A stretch of 64,000 nt of DNA from Streptomyces sp. NBC_01260 (GCF_036226405.1 NZ_CP108464.1:1426001-1490000), one strand, 5' to 3'. Counted from the first letter of the stretch, positions 45,791 through 54,879 are shown. The notes: generated by a model from the sequence alone, not told the origin. Translations and numbers: made by a program.

Positions 45791-46264
45791 CTATTCGCTG
45801 TGCGCGAAGAGCTTGAGCACCGGTACGCCGACCTTGTGCCGGGCGCGGGACGCCCAGTCGCGGTGGAAGAACTCCTCGACGTAGTGCGGCGCGGTCAGCA
45901 CGATGACCTCGTCCGCCTCCGACTCCTCGACCACGGACGTGAGCTTGTCCAGGGGGTGGGTCTCGATCACTTGTCCGACGGCCTCGGAGCCCGACTGCCG
46001 CAGGGCCTCCAGGGACACTTCGAGCGCCAGTTCGGCGGACGCTCTCGCGTTCCTGCCCTCCGGTTCCTCACTCTCGCGGGCCGCTTCCTTCAGTTCGCCC
46101 ATCGCCAGGTCGTCGATGGCCCGCAACAGCACATCCGCCTGGTCGCCACGTGGCTGCATCAGCACGACGAAGGAGATCTGCTCCTCCCCGTGCAGGGTGG
46201 TGACGAACTCGACGTCCTCGGAAGTGAGGGCCTTCTCGATCATCAAAACGCTGGTGAACACCAC
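45791..46264 (-). CDS. hypothetical protein, universal-stress-like alpha/beta
   Basis: 157 residues from GTG 46264-46262. Pattern of alternating strands and helices ending ADEVIVLTAPHYVEEFFHRDWASRARHKVGVPVLKLF, which resembles the end of universal stress protein folds. The ATP-binding Gly motif is absent. Similar proteins are sometimes labelled indole-3-glycerol phosphate synthase, but no catalytic residues of that enzyme are present. It precedes murC by 41 bases on the same strand and may be co-transcribed. Confidence 0.75.
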   Translation of the reverse strand: MVFTSVLMIEKALTSEDVEFVTTLHGEEQISFVVLMQPRGDQADVLLRAIDDLAMGELKEAARESEEPEGRNARASAELALEVSLEALRQSGSEAVGQVIETHPLDKLTSVVEESEADEVIVLTAPHYVEEFFHRDWASRARHKVGVPVLKLFAHSE

Positions 46265-46390
46265 AGGCGCCCTTCTGCTTCAGTGACCGTCGCCGGCCAC
46301 TGCTGAAACCATCCTTCCCCGCGCTCGCACGGGGTCCGCGTTCCATTCTGCCCACCGAACGCTAACCGGAACGACATATTCCGCTGATTG

Positions 46391-47155
46391 TCAGATCCGA
46401 CGGTACCGAGAGAAGAGGAACCCGGCCTCTTCCAGCACCGACGCCAGGGCGAATCGTTCCGGCACAGCCACCGCCGGACCGCCCGCGATCCGCTGGGCGT
46501 CCCCGGCGGTCAGCATCGGCGCCAGGGTCAGACACATCTCGTCCAGCACGCCCGCCGCCACGAACTGACCGAGCAGCCTGGGCCCGCCCTCCGTCAGCAG
46601 CCGCCTGAGACCTCGGTCGGCCAGCTCCCGTACGGCCCTGGCGGGGTCCACCCGGGACCCCTCCCCCGCGATCACCACCTCCGCACCCGCCTCGCGGGCC
46701 GCCGCGATCCGGTCCGGGGGCGCGCCCGCGCCGGTCAGCACGAGCGTCGGGACCAGCGGCGAGACGAAGAGCGGAAGCGAGAAGTCCAGATCCAGGCTGC
46801 CGCTCACCACGGCGACCGCCGGGGCGGGCCCCTGACCGGCCGCGGCCCGCCGGGCCGCGAAGGCCTCCCGGGCGCGGGCGGGCCGGTACCCCTCAAGACG
46901 TACCGTCTCCGCGCCCGCCACGACCACATCGGCCAGACCGCGCAGGGTGCCGAAGATCCGCATGTCGCTCTCGCAGGAGATCGGCTGCGAGCGGCCGTCG
47001 TGCTGGGCGGCCCCGTCGAGCGTCGACACCATGTTGGCGCGCAGCCAGGAGCCGTCCGTTTCGGGGTAGGCGTAGGCGTCGGCGAGAGCGTCCAGGCTCC
47101 ACTCGCCTCGGTCGTCGGCCGCTGTCAGGTCGGTCACAGGGAACAGGCGTCGCAT
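46391..47155 (-). CDS. RibD C-terminal-like pyrimidine/dihydrofolate reductase
   Basis: 254 residues from ATG 47155-47153. RibD_C/DHFR-like fold: NMVSTLDGAAQHDGRSQPIS, ADVVVAGAETVRLEGY, NADPH-contact region with LLTEGGPRLLGQFVAAGVLDEMCLTLAP. No deaminase domain. Resembles stand-alone actinobacterial reductases such as Mycobacterium Rv2671, which has been linked to dihydrofolate reduction. Divergent from zapE with 35 bases between, so promoters overlap. Confidence 0.88.
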   Translation of the reverse strand: MRRLFPVTDLTAADDRGEWSLDALADAYAYPETDGSWLRANMVSTLDGAAQHDGRSQPISCESDMRIFGTLRGLADVVVAGAETVRLEGYRPARAREAFAARRAAAGQGPAPAVAVVSGSLDLDFSLPLFVSPLVPTLVLTGAGAPPDRIAAAREAGAEVVIAGEGSRVDPARAVRELADRGLRRLLTEGGPRLLGQFVAAGVLDEMCLTLAPMLTAGDAQRIAGGPAVAVPERFALASVLEEAGFLFSRYRRI

Positions 47156-47190
47156 GTTCCGCAGTCTGGCACGGCCTAAGCTGGGGAGTT

Positions 47191-48282
47191 GTGTCGTCCT
47201 TCACCGCCGTGCCGGGGCCCGGCCCCATAGCCGAAACGGCCCCGCTGTCCCTGTGCGCCCTCGAACCGCGCGTACCCGCCGACCGGCTGGTCGCCGAGAT
47301 GGTGCCGCCGCCGCGCTTCGACTCGGTGCGCTTCGATACCTACGTCCCCGACCCGAACCAGCCGAGCCAGACCGAGGCGGTCAAGGTCCTCGGAGACTTC
47401 GCGGCCGGGCTCGGCGGGGCGCACGCCAGCGGGTCCGGGAAGCGCAAGTGGTTCGGGAAGAAGCCGACGACGCCCAGTACGCCGCGTGGGGTCTACCTCG
47501 ACGGCGGCTACGGCGTCGGCAAGACCCATCTGCTCGCCTCGCTCTGGCACGCCACCCCCGCCGCGCCCGGCCTGAAGGCGTTCGGCACCTTCGTCGAGCT
47601 GACCAACCTGGTGGGAGCGCTCGGCTTCCAGCAGACCGTGCGGACGCTGAGCGGGCACCGGCTGCTGTGCATCGACGAGTTCGAGCTCGACGACCCGGGC
47701 GACACGGTGCTGGTCTCCTCGCTGCTGAGCCGGCTGGTCGAGGCGGGGGTGGCGCTCGCCGCGACCTCCAACACGCTGCCGGGCAAGCTCGGCGAGGGCC
47801 GGTTCGCCTCGGCCGACTTCCTGCGGGAGATCCAGGGGCTGTCCTCGCACTTCCGCCCGCTGCGCATCGACGGCGAGGACTACCGGCACCGCGGTCTGCC
47901 CGACGCCCCGCCGCCGTTCTCCGAGGAGCAGGTCACCAGGGCCGCGTACGCCACCGAGGGCGCCAGCCTGGACGACTTCCCCGCGCTGCTCGACCATCTG
48001 GCCCGCGTCCATCCCAGCCGGTACGGCGCGCTGACGGACGGTCTGCGGGCCGTGTGCCTCACCGAGGTGCAGCCGGTGCCCGACCAGTCGACCGCGCTGC
48101 GGCTCGTGGTGCTCGCGGACCGGCTGTACGACCGGGAGGTCCCGGTACTCGCCTCCGGGCTGCCGTTCGACCGGCTGTTCAGCGAGGAGATGCTGAACGG
48201 CGGGTACCGGAAGAAGTACTTCCGGGCAATCTCCCGGCTGACGGCGCTGGCGCGCGACGCAAAGGGACTGGTGGCGCAGTAG
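47191..48282 (+). CDS. zapE: AFG1/ZapE-family AAA+ ATPase
   Basis: 363 residues from GTG 47191, with GGGGAG upstream. Walker A GGYGVGKTHLL, Walker B LLCIDEFELDDPGD and sensor TSNTLPG. Lacks protease domain. ZapE associates with the divisome in proteobacteria, and AFG1 relatives handle mitochondrial membrane proteins; the actinobacterial role is less clear. Divergent from the RibD-like gene. Confidence 0.93.
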   Translation: MSSFTAVPGPGPIAETAPLSLCALEPRVPADRLVAEMVPPPRFDSVRFDTYVPDPNQPSQTEAVKVLGDFAAGLGGAHASGSGKRKWFGKKPTTPSTPRGVYLDGGYGVGKTHLLASLWHATPAAPGLKAFGTFVELTNLVGALGFQQTVRTLSGHRLLCIDEFELDDPGDTVLVSSLLSRLVEAGVALAATSNTLPGKLGEGRFASADFLREIQGLSSHFRPLRIDGEDYRHRGLPDAPPPFSEEQVTRAAYATEGASLDDFPALLDHLARVHPSRYGALTDGLRAVCLTEVQPVPDQSTALRLVVLADRLYDREVPVLASGLPFDRLFSEEMLNGGYRKKYFRAISRLTALARDAKGLVAQ

Positions 48283-48366
48283 GTTCGGGGGCGTAACACC
48301 GGTCGGGCACGACGGAGTGCCCCGCCACTCCCGTACAACCGCGCATTCCGTTTGAAGGGATCCAGC

Positions 48367-48792
48367 ATGGCTACCACGCGTCAGGCGCACACGGTCTGGG
48401 AAGGCAACCTGATCGAGGGCAAGGGCGTCGTCACCCTCGATTCCTCGGGGATCGGGGAGTACCCGGTCTCCTGGCCGTCCCGCGCGGAGAAGGCGAACGG
48501 CAAGACCAGCCCGGAGGAGCTCATCGCCGCTGCCCACTCCAGCTGCTTCTCGATGGCGCTGTCCAACGGTCTGGCCACGGCCGGCACCCCGCCCACCCGG
48601 CTGAACACCCAGGCCGAGGTCACCTTCCAGCCGGGCACCGGCATCACCGGCATCCACCTCACCGTCGAGGGCGAGGTGCCCGGTCTCGACGAGGCGGGCT
48701 TCGTCAAGGCGGCCGAGGACGCGAAGGCGAACTGCCCGGTCAGCCAGGCCCTGACCGGCACGACGATCACGCTCACCGCGTCGCTCGCCTGA
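48367..48792 (+). CDS. OsmC-family peroxiredoxin
   Basis: 141 residues from ATG 48367, with GAAGGGA upstream. Peroxidatic Cys60 in AAAHSSCFSMALS and resolving Cys123 in NCPVSQAL. Reduces organic hydroperoxides with a dithiol donor, as part of oxidative-stress defence. Single gene, 84 bases after zapE. Confidence 0.96.
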   Translation: MATTRQAHTVWEGNLIEGKGVVTLDSSGIGEYPVSWPSRAEKANGKTSPEELIAAAHSSCFSMALSNGLATAGTPPTRLNTQAEVTFQPGTGITGIHLTVEGEVPGLDEAGFVKAAEDAKANCPVSQALTGTTITLTASLA

Positions 48793-48941
48793 GTCCCGCA
48801 CCGGGCCGCACACGGCCCGGGACGCGTATGCGGCGCGTATGAGACACGCATGAGGTCGGTGACCCGCATGGTTCCCGCGCGGTGTTACGCGTGGTACACA
48901 CGTGCGGGTCACTGCTCCTGTCCCCAACAGGAAGTTGCCTC

Positions 48942-50321
48942 ATGTCATCCGCAGCAGAACAACAGCCCGCGACACGACGTCAGGTCCTGGCCGGCACCGG
49001 CGCGGCCGTCGCCACGGTCGCCTTCGCCGGGGTGTTCACCGAACTCTTCGCGGGTACCGCCGCCGCCCACGGGCACGCCGGCTACGGCCCGCTGGTGCCC
49101 GATCCCGGCGGACTGCTCGATCTGCCGAAGGGTTTCCGCTACCGGGTACTGTCCCGCGAGGGCGACCCGCTCCGCTCCGGCGAGGGGCCGGTCCCCAGCA
49201 ACTGCGACGGCATGGCCGCGTTCGCGGGCCGGCGCGGACACGTCCGGCTGGTGCGCAACCACGAGAACCGGGTCACCGCGAACATCGCCGTCCCGACCGT
49301 CGAGGGCCTCACCTACGACCCGATGGGCAAGGGCGGCTGCACGGCCCTGGAGCTCGACGGCGACAACCGCGTACTGGGCGAACGCGTCGCCATCGCCGGC
49401 ACGGCGGTGAACTGCGCGGGCGGGCGCACCCCTTGGGATACCTGGCTGACCTGCGAGGAGACCGAGGACAAGGCCGGCACCAACGGCTACACCAAGGACC
49501 ACGGCTACATCTTCGAGGTGGACGGCGCCGACCCGCGCCGCACCGGAGCCGTGCCGCTGACCGCGATGGGCCGCTTCCAGCACGAGGCGATCGCGATCGA
49601 TCCGCACAACGGAGTCGTGTACGAGACCGAGGACGCGTTCGAGAAGCCGTTCGGGCTCTTCTACCGCTTCCTGCCCAAGAAGCCGCTCGGCGGCACGGGC
49701 TCGCTCAGGGCCGGCGGGCGGCTGGAGGCCATGCGAGTGCCGGGCGTCCCGGACCTCTCAGCGGTCCAGGAGACCGGGACGAGCTTCGAGGGGATCGAGT
49801 GGGTCCCCGTACCGGATCCGCAGGCCGCCGAGACCCCCATCCGGTTCCAGGACTTCGGGCCGAAGGGCATCACCCACGGCCAGAAGCTGGAGGGCTGCTA
49901 CTGGGGCGGGTCGTGCGTCTACTTCGTCTCCAGCTTCGCGCACAGCTCCCAGGGGTCGGCGGCCGACCACTTCGGCCAGGTCTGGCGGTACGAGCCGCAG
50001 CGGCGTCGGCTGACGCTGGTCATCGTCTTCGGACCCGGTACGGACATCCAGCTGCCCGGCGAGTCCCCGGACAACATCTGTCTGGCCTCCGACGGCGGTC
50101 TGATGGTGTGCGAGGACGGCGGCGGCGCCCAGCACGTGTTCGGCCTGACCAGGCGCGGTGAGGTGTACGCGATGGCGCGCGGCCGGCAGAACATCGGAAC
50201 GCCCGAGGAGCCGGAGTGGGGCGAGTTCGCCGGGGTCACGTTCGCCCCGGACCACCGGACGATGTTCATGAACTGCTACACGCCCGGGACGACGTTCGCC
50301 GTGACGGGGCCCTGGCGCTGA
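48942..50321 (+). CDS. PhoX-family (DUF839) Tat-exported phosphatase
   Basis: 459 residues from ATG 48942, AGGAAG upstream. Tat signal TRRQVLAGTGAAVATVAFAG with cleavage after AAA. The beta-propeller region includes LVRNHENR, DTWLTCEETE, GRFQHEAIAIDP, YETEDAF and ICLASDGGLMVCEDGG, matching the acidic Ca/Fe ligands of PhoX alkaline phosphatases. It probably releases phosphate from organic esters outside the cell. Phosphate control is likely but no PHO box was confirmed by eye. Confidence 0.9.
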   Translation: MSSAAEQQPATRRQVLAGTGAAVATVAFAGVFTELFAGTAAAHGHAGYGPLVPDPGGLLDLPKGFRYRVLSREGDPLRSGEGPVPSNCDGMAAFAGRRGHVRLVRNHENRVTANIAVPTVEGLTYDPMGKGGCTALELDGDNRVLGERVAIAGTAVNCAGGRTPWDTWLTCEETEDKAGTNGYTKDHGYIFEVDGADPRRTGAVPLTAMGRFQHEAIAIDPHNGVVYETEDAFEKPFGLFYRFLPKKPLGGTGSLRAGGRLEAMRVPGVPDLSAVQETGTSFEGIEWVPVPDPQAAETPIRFQDFGPKGITHGQKLEGCYWGGSCVYFVSSFAHSSQGSAADHFGQVWRYEPQRRRLTLVIVFGPGTDIQLPGESPDNICLASDGGLMVCEDGGGAQHVFGLTRRGEVYAMARGRQNIGTPEEPEWGEFAGVTFAPDHRTMFMNCYTPGTTFAVTGPWR

Positions 50322-50352
50322 CCCGCTGAGAGGCGCGCGAGGAAGCAGGGGC

Positions 50353-50382
50353 GGGGGGCGGCCGTGGATGCGGTCGCCCCCC
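50353..50382 (+). terminator. 8-bp GC stem after phoX-like gene
   Basis: GGGGGGCG (50353-50360) pairs with CGCCCCCC (50375-50382) over a 14-base loop, 32 bases after the phosphatase stop. Plausible terminator. Confidence 0.4.
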
Positions 50383-50502
50383 TGGAATTCGCCCTGCGTC
50401 GGGGGCCGCCTCCTCCTCCGACCCGCCGCCGTCCGGGGGCCGCCGCGCGGCGCCGCAACGACGCGGGGCGGCCAGTGACGGTTGATCAGTTACTTTCCGT
50501 CA

Positions 50503-51372
50503 ATGGCAAATTCTGCGCGAAAACTGACGACTATGACCGTTCTGGGAGCGGTGCTCGGAGGTGCACTCGTCGGCTGCGCCGGCACCTCGAGAGACGCCCC
50601 CGGTGACAGACCCGCGGCCGCCTCGACAACTCCCTCCAGAGCTCCGTCGAGCGCGCCTCCCGCCGCGACGACGCCGTCCGGCATTGCGCCCGGCCCCACC
50701 GGTCTGGCCCCCGTCCTCACACGCGGGCCGAAGAACGCCGCCAAGGTCGTCGCACTCACCTTCGACGCCGACATGACGGCCGACGAGGGGCCGCGCGCGG
50801 CCGCGGGTGAGCACTTCGACAACCCGGAACTGATTGCCCTGCTGCGCCGGCTGAAGGTGCCCGCGACGGTCTTCATGACCGGCCGGTGGGCCGAGGAGTA
50901 CCCCTCGCAGGCCCGGTCCATCGGCACGGACCCGCTCTTCGAGATCGGCAACCACTCGTACAGCCACTACGCCTTCACGTCGCCCTGCTACGGGCTGCCG
51001 ACCATGAAGAAGGACGCGATCCGCGGCGAGGTGGAGCGGGCCTTCGGTGCGATCCGGAAGACCGGCGCCCGCAATGTGGTGCCGTACTTCCGCTTCCCCG
51101 GCGGCTGCTACGACGACGCCTCGCTGCGCGCGCTCGCGGCGGAGAAGGTGACGGCGGTGCAGTGGGACGTCGTCAGCGGCGACGCCTTCGCGACGGATGC
51201 GAACGCGGTGGCCGAGCAGGTGCTCGACGGGGTGAAGCCCGGTTCGCTGGTCGTCATGCACTGCACCCGCAGCGCGGCGCCGGTCACCGGCCAGGCGGTC
51301 AGCCAGGTGGTGCCGGAGCTGCGGAGGCGCGGGTACCGCTTCGTGAAGGTGTCCGACCTGATGCGCGGCTGA
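50503..51372 (+). CDS. lipoprotein polysaccharide deacetylase (NodB domain)
   Basis: 289 residues from ATG 50503, with no clear Shine-Dalgarno; a later ATG at 50533 is an alternative. Signal peptide with lipobox LVGC at Cys25, Ser/Pro linker to about 65, then NodB fold: TFDADM (Asp pair), GNHSYSH (metal His), YFRFPGGCYDD and VVMHCTRS. Family-4 carbohydrate esterase, acting on peptidoglycan, chitin or related glycans at the cell surface. Confidence 0.93.
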   Translation: MANSARKLTTMTVLGAVLGGALVGCAGTSRDAPGDRPAAASTTPSRAPSSAPPAATTPSGIAPGPTGLAPVLTRGPKNAAKVVALTFDADMTADEGPRAAAGEHFDNPELIALLRRLKVPATVFMTGRWAEEYPSQARSIGTDPLFEIGNHSYSHYAFTSPCYGLPTMKKDAIRGEVERAFGAIRKTGARNVVPYFRFPGGCYDDASLRALAAEKVTAVQWDVVSGDAFATDANAVAEQVLDGVKPGSLVVMHCTRSAAPVTGQAVSQVVPELRRRGYRFVKVSDLMRG

Positions 51373-51414
51373 GCAGCGCCGTCGTCCGGCGGAGGCGCGT
51401 CGGCACGGGACGGG

Positions 51415-51645
51415 TCAGCCCGAGCATGCCGAGCGCTGGGCCTCCTGCCATTCGCAGACCGGGCAGAGCGTGATCCCCTTGACCGACTCGGGGTACTCGG
51501 CCGGCTTCCGGCACAGTACGCATTCCGCGAACGGGGGCCCGCCGGCCGCCGCCGAGGACACGGCAGGCGCCTCGCAGTACGACGCGTCCACGCTCTCGTT
51601 CACACCCTCATGCGCACCCTGGTCCATGGGGAGGAGCCTACTCAT
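51415..51645 (-). CDS. small zinc-ribbon protein
   Basis: 76 residues from ATG 51645-51643, whose ATGA overlaps the permease stop; a second in-frame ATG at 51627 would give 70 residues. Four cysteines in CVLCRKPAEYPESVKGITLCPVCEW make a likely zinc ribbon. No DNA-binding helix is obvious. It is the last gene of the AIM24-ABC-permease unit and is coupled to it. Function unknown. Confidence 0.65.
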   Translation of the reverse strand: MSRLLPMDQGAHEGVNESVDASYCEAPAVSSAAAGGPPFAECVLCRKPAEYPESVKGITLCPVCEWQEAQRSACSG

Positions 51646-52313
51646 CCGCGTACGGCAGTGAGCTTGCAGGCGACCGCGACGGCCGCCGCCGCGACGGCGG
51701 CGGCGCCGACGAGCGGGAGGACCGGCACATGGACCGTCCCGGTGAGCGAACCGGTGACCAGCCCCGTCACCGCGTACTTCGCGGGCGATCCGCTGGTCAC
51801 CAGGGCCAGCAGCGCGGCGAGCACGGTCGCGACGACGGACCAGCCGCGCCGGTGCAGCAGCGGACGGGTGCACAGCGCGCCGACCGCCGCCCCCAGCAGG
51901 ACGCAGCAGGCGGCCGCGAGCAGCCCGGCGAGCCCGGCGGCCGGCAGCGGGACCCGGACGGTGTGGCGGGTGTCGGCCGGTTCGCTGACCAGCAGCACTA
52001 CCGCGGTGGCGGTCGTGCCCAGCAGCCCGGCGCAGCCCAGCGCGGCGAGCAGCGACGCCAGATGGGCCCGCGGCTGCCCGCCCACCGCCGCGGCGACGAC
52101 GGTCCGGGCGGCGGGCGGCTCCTGGTCGACGCAGATCTGCACGAGCCACGCGGTGACGGGCAGCAGCCCGGCCGCGGTGTAGCCGAGCGAGTCCAGCACG
52201 GGCTGCCCCGGACGGACGCCGATGCCGAGGAAGGCCAGGTACAGGAGTACCGGCGCGAGCCAGCGCTGGGAGCGGAGCAGCAGGGCGGCCTGGTAGCGGA
52301 TGAGCGCGGTCAT
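51642..52313 (-). CDS. ABC transporter membrane protein
   Basis: 223 residues from ATG 52313-52311, overlapping the ATPase stop by four bases. About six hydrophobic segments (RWLAPVLLYLAFLGIGV, LLAALGCAGLLGTTATAVVLLV, AGLAGLLAAACCVLLGAAVGAL, LVGAAAVAAAAVAVAC). It resembles the small membrane subunits of ABC-2-type exporters. Cargo unknown. Confidence 0.85.
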   Translation of the reverse strand: MTALIRYQAALLLRSQRWLAPVLLYLAFLGIGVRPGQPVLDSLGYTAAGLLPVTAWLVQICVDQEPPAARTVVAAAVGGQPRAHLASLLAALGCAGLLGTTATAVVLLVSEPADTRHTVRVPLPAAGLAGLLAAACCVLLGAAVGALCTRPLLHRRGWSVVATVLAALLALVTSGSPAKYAVTGLVTGSLTGTVHVPVLPLVGAAAVAAAAVAVACKLTAVRG

Positions 52314-53245
52314 GGCGCCTCGTCGGGGGCAGTGGGGCGCACGGGGACCCCGGAGGCCGCGGGGCTCCCGGAGGCCGCCGGGGCCGCGACGTCACCGGGC
52401 ACGGGCGTGAGCCGGCGGATGTGCCAGGGCGGGCGGGCCGCGAGCAGGGCGCTCAGCAGGGCGTCGGAGTGCACGGCCGCGACCGTCAGCCGCAGCGCCC
52501 CGCCCTCGCCGGCCTCCTGCGCGGGGTCACCCGGCAGTCCGGCGGGGATCGAGGTGCCCGGCGGGCCCGCCACCTCTATCCGCACGCGGGGCCCGGCACT
52601 CGCTCCGGCCGGTGCGAGGGGCGCCGCGACCAGCCCGTGCCCCTCGACGCGGTACGCGCGATCGGCCGCGCCCGCGAGCCGGCGCGGGTCGTGATCCACG
52701 AAGACGACGGTGGCCCCCGCGGCGACACGCTCGGCGACGGCCCGGTCCAGTTCGGCACGGGCCGTGGTGTCCAGGCCGGTCCAGGCCTCGTCCAGCACCA
52801 GCAGTTCCGGTTCGGCGAGCAGCGCCTGCGCGACGGCGACCTTCTGACCGGTGCCCTTGGAGAGCTCCGCCAGCGGCGTCCGGGCGTGGCCGGCGGCACC
52901 GAAGCGGGTCAGCCACGCCTCCGCGCGCCCGGCCGCCTCGGGCGTACGCAGCCCGTGGATGCGGCCGAGGTGGACGAGATACCCGGCGGCGGTGAAGGGC
53001 AGCGCCGCCGGGAACCGCTCGGGGACGTACGCCGTGCGCGGCCTGTCGCCGCAGATCCGGCCCTCGGTCGGGGCGTCGATACCGGCGAGGAGCCGCAACA
53101 GGGTGGACTTCCCGGTGCCGTTGGCCCCCTCGATCCGGACGAGGGCACGCGCGGGCAGGCCGAGGTCGACCCCGCGCAGCACCCAGGGGCCGGCGAGGCC
53201 GTACCGCCGGCCCACTCCCCGCAGCCGCAGGATGTCCGCGCTCAG
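52310..53245 (-). CDS. ABC transporter ATP-binding protein, probable CTG start
   Basis: 311 residues if translation starts at CTG 53245-53243, which overlaps the stop of the AIM24 gene as CTGA; the next start-like codon is GTG 53215, which would cut into the first strand and give 301 residues. Walker A EGANGTGKSTLL, signature LSKGTGQKVAVAQAL, Walker B LLVLDEAWTGLD and FVDHDP. The last 80 residues form a small regulatory domain. It works with the overlapping permease gene. Confidence 0.85.
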   Translation of the reverse strand: MSADILRLRGVGRRYGLAGPWVLRGVDLGLPARALVRIEGANGTGKSTLLRLLAGIDAPTEGRICGDRPRTAYVPERFPAALPFTAAGYLVHLGRIHGLRTPEAAGRAEAWLTRFGAAGHARTPLAELSKGTGQKVAVAQALLAEPELLVLDEAWTGLDTTARAELDRAVAERVAAGATVVFVDHDPRRLAGAADRAYRVEGHGLVAAPLAPAGASAGPRVRIEVAGPPGTSIPAGLPGDPAQEAGEGGALRLTVAAVHSDALLSALLAARPPWHIRRLTPVPGDVAAPAASGSPAASGVPVRPTAPDEAP

Positions 53246-53919
53246 TTGGCTGACGCCTTCTCGGGCTTGACCTCGCTGGGACGTATGATCACGAACCCCT
53301 CGCCGTCCAGACGCAGTTGGACGGCCTCGCCCGAACCGCCGCGCAGCATCGAGCCGACGCTCTGCGAGCGGTGCAGCGACGTGGTGAGGTGGGCGCTCCA
53401 GCCGACGACCGCGTCCGTGTCGACGCACACCGGCTGCTGAGGCGTGACGGGGATCACGATGGGGTGCCCCTCGCACATCAGGCCGAGCTTCCCGTACCCG
53501 GTGAAGACGCTGTTGAAGAGGCCGCCGCCGGTCATCCCGGCGCCCTTCACGGTCTTGATCTCGTAGGCGAGGGTGGGGTCGAAACAGAGGACGTTGCGGC
53601 CGTTGATGGTGAGGACGTCGCCCTGCTCCATCTCCACGATGAAGCAGTTGGCCGCCTCGTGCGCGAACCACGCCTCGCCCTGGCCGCGCACCGCCATCAG
53701 CGGCAGCCCCTCGCCGGTGACGGCACGCTTGAGCATGCCGCCGAGCCCCTGGCCCTTGCGCTCGAACTGGAGATCGCCCCGGAAGGCGATCATCGATCCC
53801 TGGCGGGCGTGCATCTCGCCGCTGACCGTGTACTTGATCGATTTGGCGTTCTGCAGGGTCATCCCGGGGGCGGTTGCCTGCTCCGCCATGTGCTCGCTGG
53901 AGAAAAGATCGCTCTTCAT
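53242..53919 (-). CDS. AIM24-family protein
   Basis: 225 residues from ATG 53919-53917, with GAGG upstream; an ATG three codons earlier is possible. AIM24/TerD-like beta-sandwich pattern: SIKYTVSGEMHARQGSMIAFRG, AWFAHEAANCFIVEMEQGDVLTI, LAYEIKTVKGAG. Members are widespread in actinobacteria and have no settled function. First gene of a four-gene unit in which every junction overlaps (stop/start), so it probably functions with the ABC transporter. Confidence 0.9.
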   Translation of the reverse strand: MKSDLFSSEHMAEQATAPGMTLQNAKSIKYTVSGEMHARQGSMIAFRGDLQFERKGQGLGGMLKRAVTGEGLPLMAVRGQGEAWFAHEAANCFIVEMEQGDVLTINGRNVLCFDPTLAYEIKTVKGAGMTGGGLFNSVFTGYGKLGLMCEGHPIVIPVTPQQPVCVDTDAVVGWSAHLTTSLHRSQSVGSMLRGGSGEAVQLRLDGEGFVIIRPSEVKPEKASAN

Positions 53920-53990
53920 GCGGTGCATCCTCACCCGGAGGGATTCATTCCGCCAAGAGCCGGATTCCGGGCGGCTGGCAGACTGGACGG

Positions 53991-54758
53991 GTGAGCAGCA
54001 ACGACACTCCCGTATCCCTGTCCGAGACCGCCGGCCTGCCTGCGGACAGCCCCTTCCGTCCCGAGCGGACGAACCGGGACGAAGCGCAGCAGTACGTACT
54101 CCCGCTGGTGGTCCACATCGAGAAGACGGCTCCCCCGGCCCGCACCGACGCGCTGCGCACGGCGGCTCGCGCGGTGCTGGTGATGCTCTCCGACGAGCGG
54201 TCGGTGGGCGAGGGCGAGTGGGCGCAGGCGATGCGGGACTGGCAGGACGCCCGGATCCGCAAGGTGGTGCGGCGGGCGCGCGGCGCGGAGTGGCGCAAGG
54301 CCTGCGCACTGCCCGGGATCACGGTCACGGGCGAGAGCGCCGAGGTGCGGGTCTTCCCGCCGGTGCCGCTGGACGGCTGGCCCAAGGAGCTCGCCAAGCT
54401 CCAGGTATCGGGGACGGAGCTGGAGGACCCCGAGCCGCATGCCGCGCCGGACCTCGCCGGGCCGGTCCTCTGGCTGAACCCGGAGCTCGACATGTCCGCG
54501 GGCAAGGAGATGGCACAGGTCGGGCACGGGGCGCAGCTCGCCTGGTGGGAGCTGTCGGAGCCGGAGCGCACGGCATGGCGCGAGGCGGGCTTCCCCCTCT
54601 CGGTCGCCACCGCGGAGGCGGACCGCTGGCGGGAACTCACGCTGAGCGGACTGCCGGTGGTGGAGGATGCCGGATTCACCGAGATCGCCCCCGGGAAGAC
54701 CGTGGTGGCCGAGGGTGCCCACCGGGTCGCTTCCCTTCCGGCGCTGCGGCAGGGGTAG
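53991..54758 (+). CDS. peptidyl-tRNA hydrolase PTH2-like protein
   Basis: 255 residues from GTG 53991. The C-terminal part has ELDMSAGKEMAQVGHGAQLAWWEL, which matches the Pth2 fold (GKxxAQxxHA) and its catalytic-region residues, and IAPGKTVVAEG at the end. The N-terminal 130 residues are an additional domain of unknown role. If active it would recycle peptidyl-tRNA; Streptomyces also has the unrelated Pth1, so it may be specialised. Divergent from the AIM24 gene. Confidence 0.8.
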   Translation: MSSNDTPVSLSETAGLPADSPFRPERTNRDEAQQYVLPLVVHIEKTAPPARTDALRTAARAVLVMLSDERSVGEGEWAQAMRDWQDARIRKVVRRARGAEWRKACALPGITVTGESAEVRVFPPVPLDGWPKELAKLQVSGTELEDPEPHAAPDLAGPVLWLNPELDMSAGKEMAQVGHGAQLAWWELSEPERTAWREAGFPLSVATAEADRWRELTLSGLPVVEDAGFTEIAPGKTVVAEGAHRVASLPALRQG

Positions 54759-54879
54759 GGCGCCGACCCCGGAAACGGGCTTCGGGAACCTCAAATCAAG
54801 CTCTGAACGTCCCTCTCCTCGGATTCACCGCCGTGTGCCGGGGCCATGACCCCTGCACGGAGTGGACGAGGGGGAGACC

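Noticed and set aside
45791..46264. Indole-3-glycerol phosphate synthase label for the 157-aa protein
   Set aside because: Too short and lacking the TrpC barrel motifs and catalytic Lys/Glu residues.
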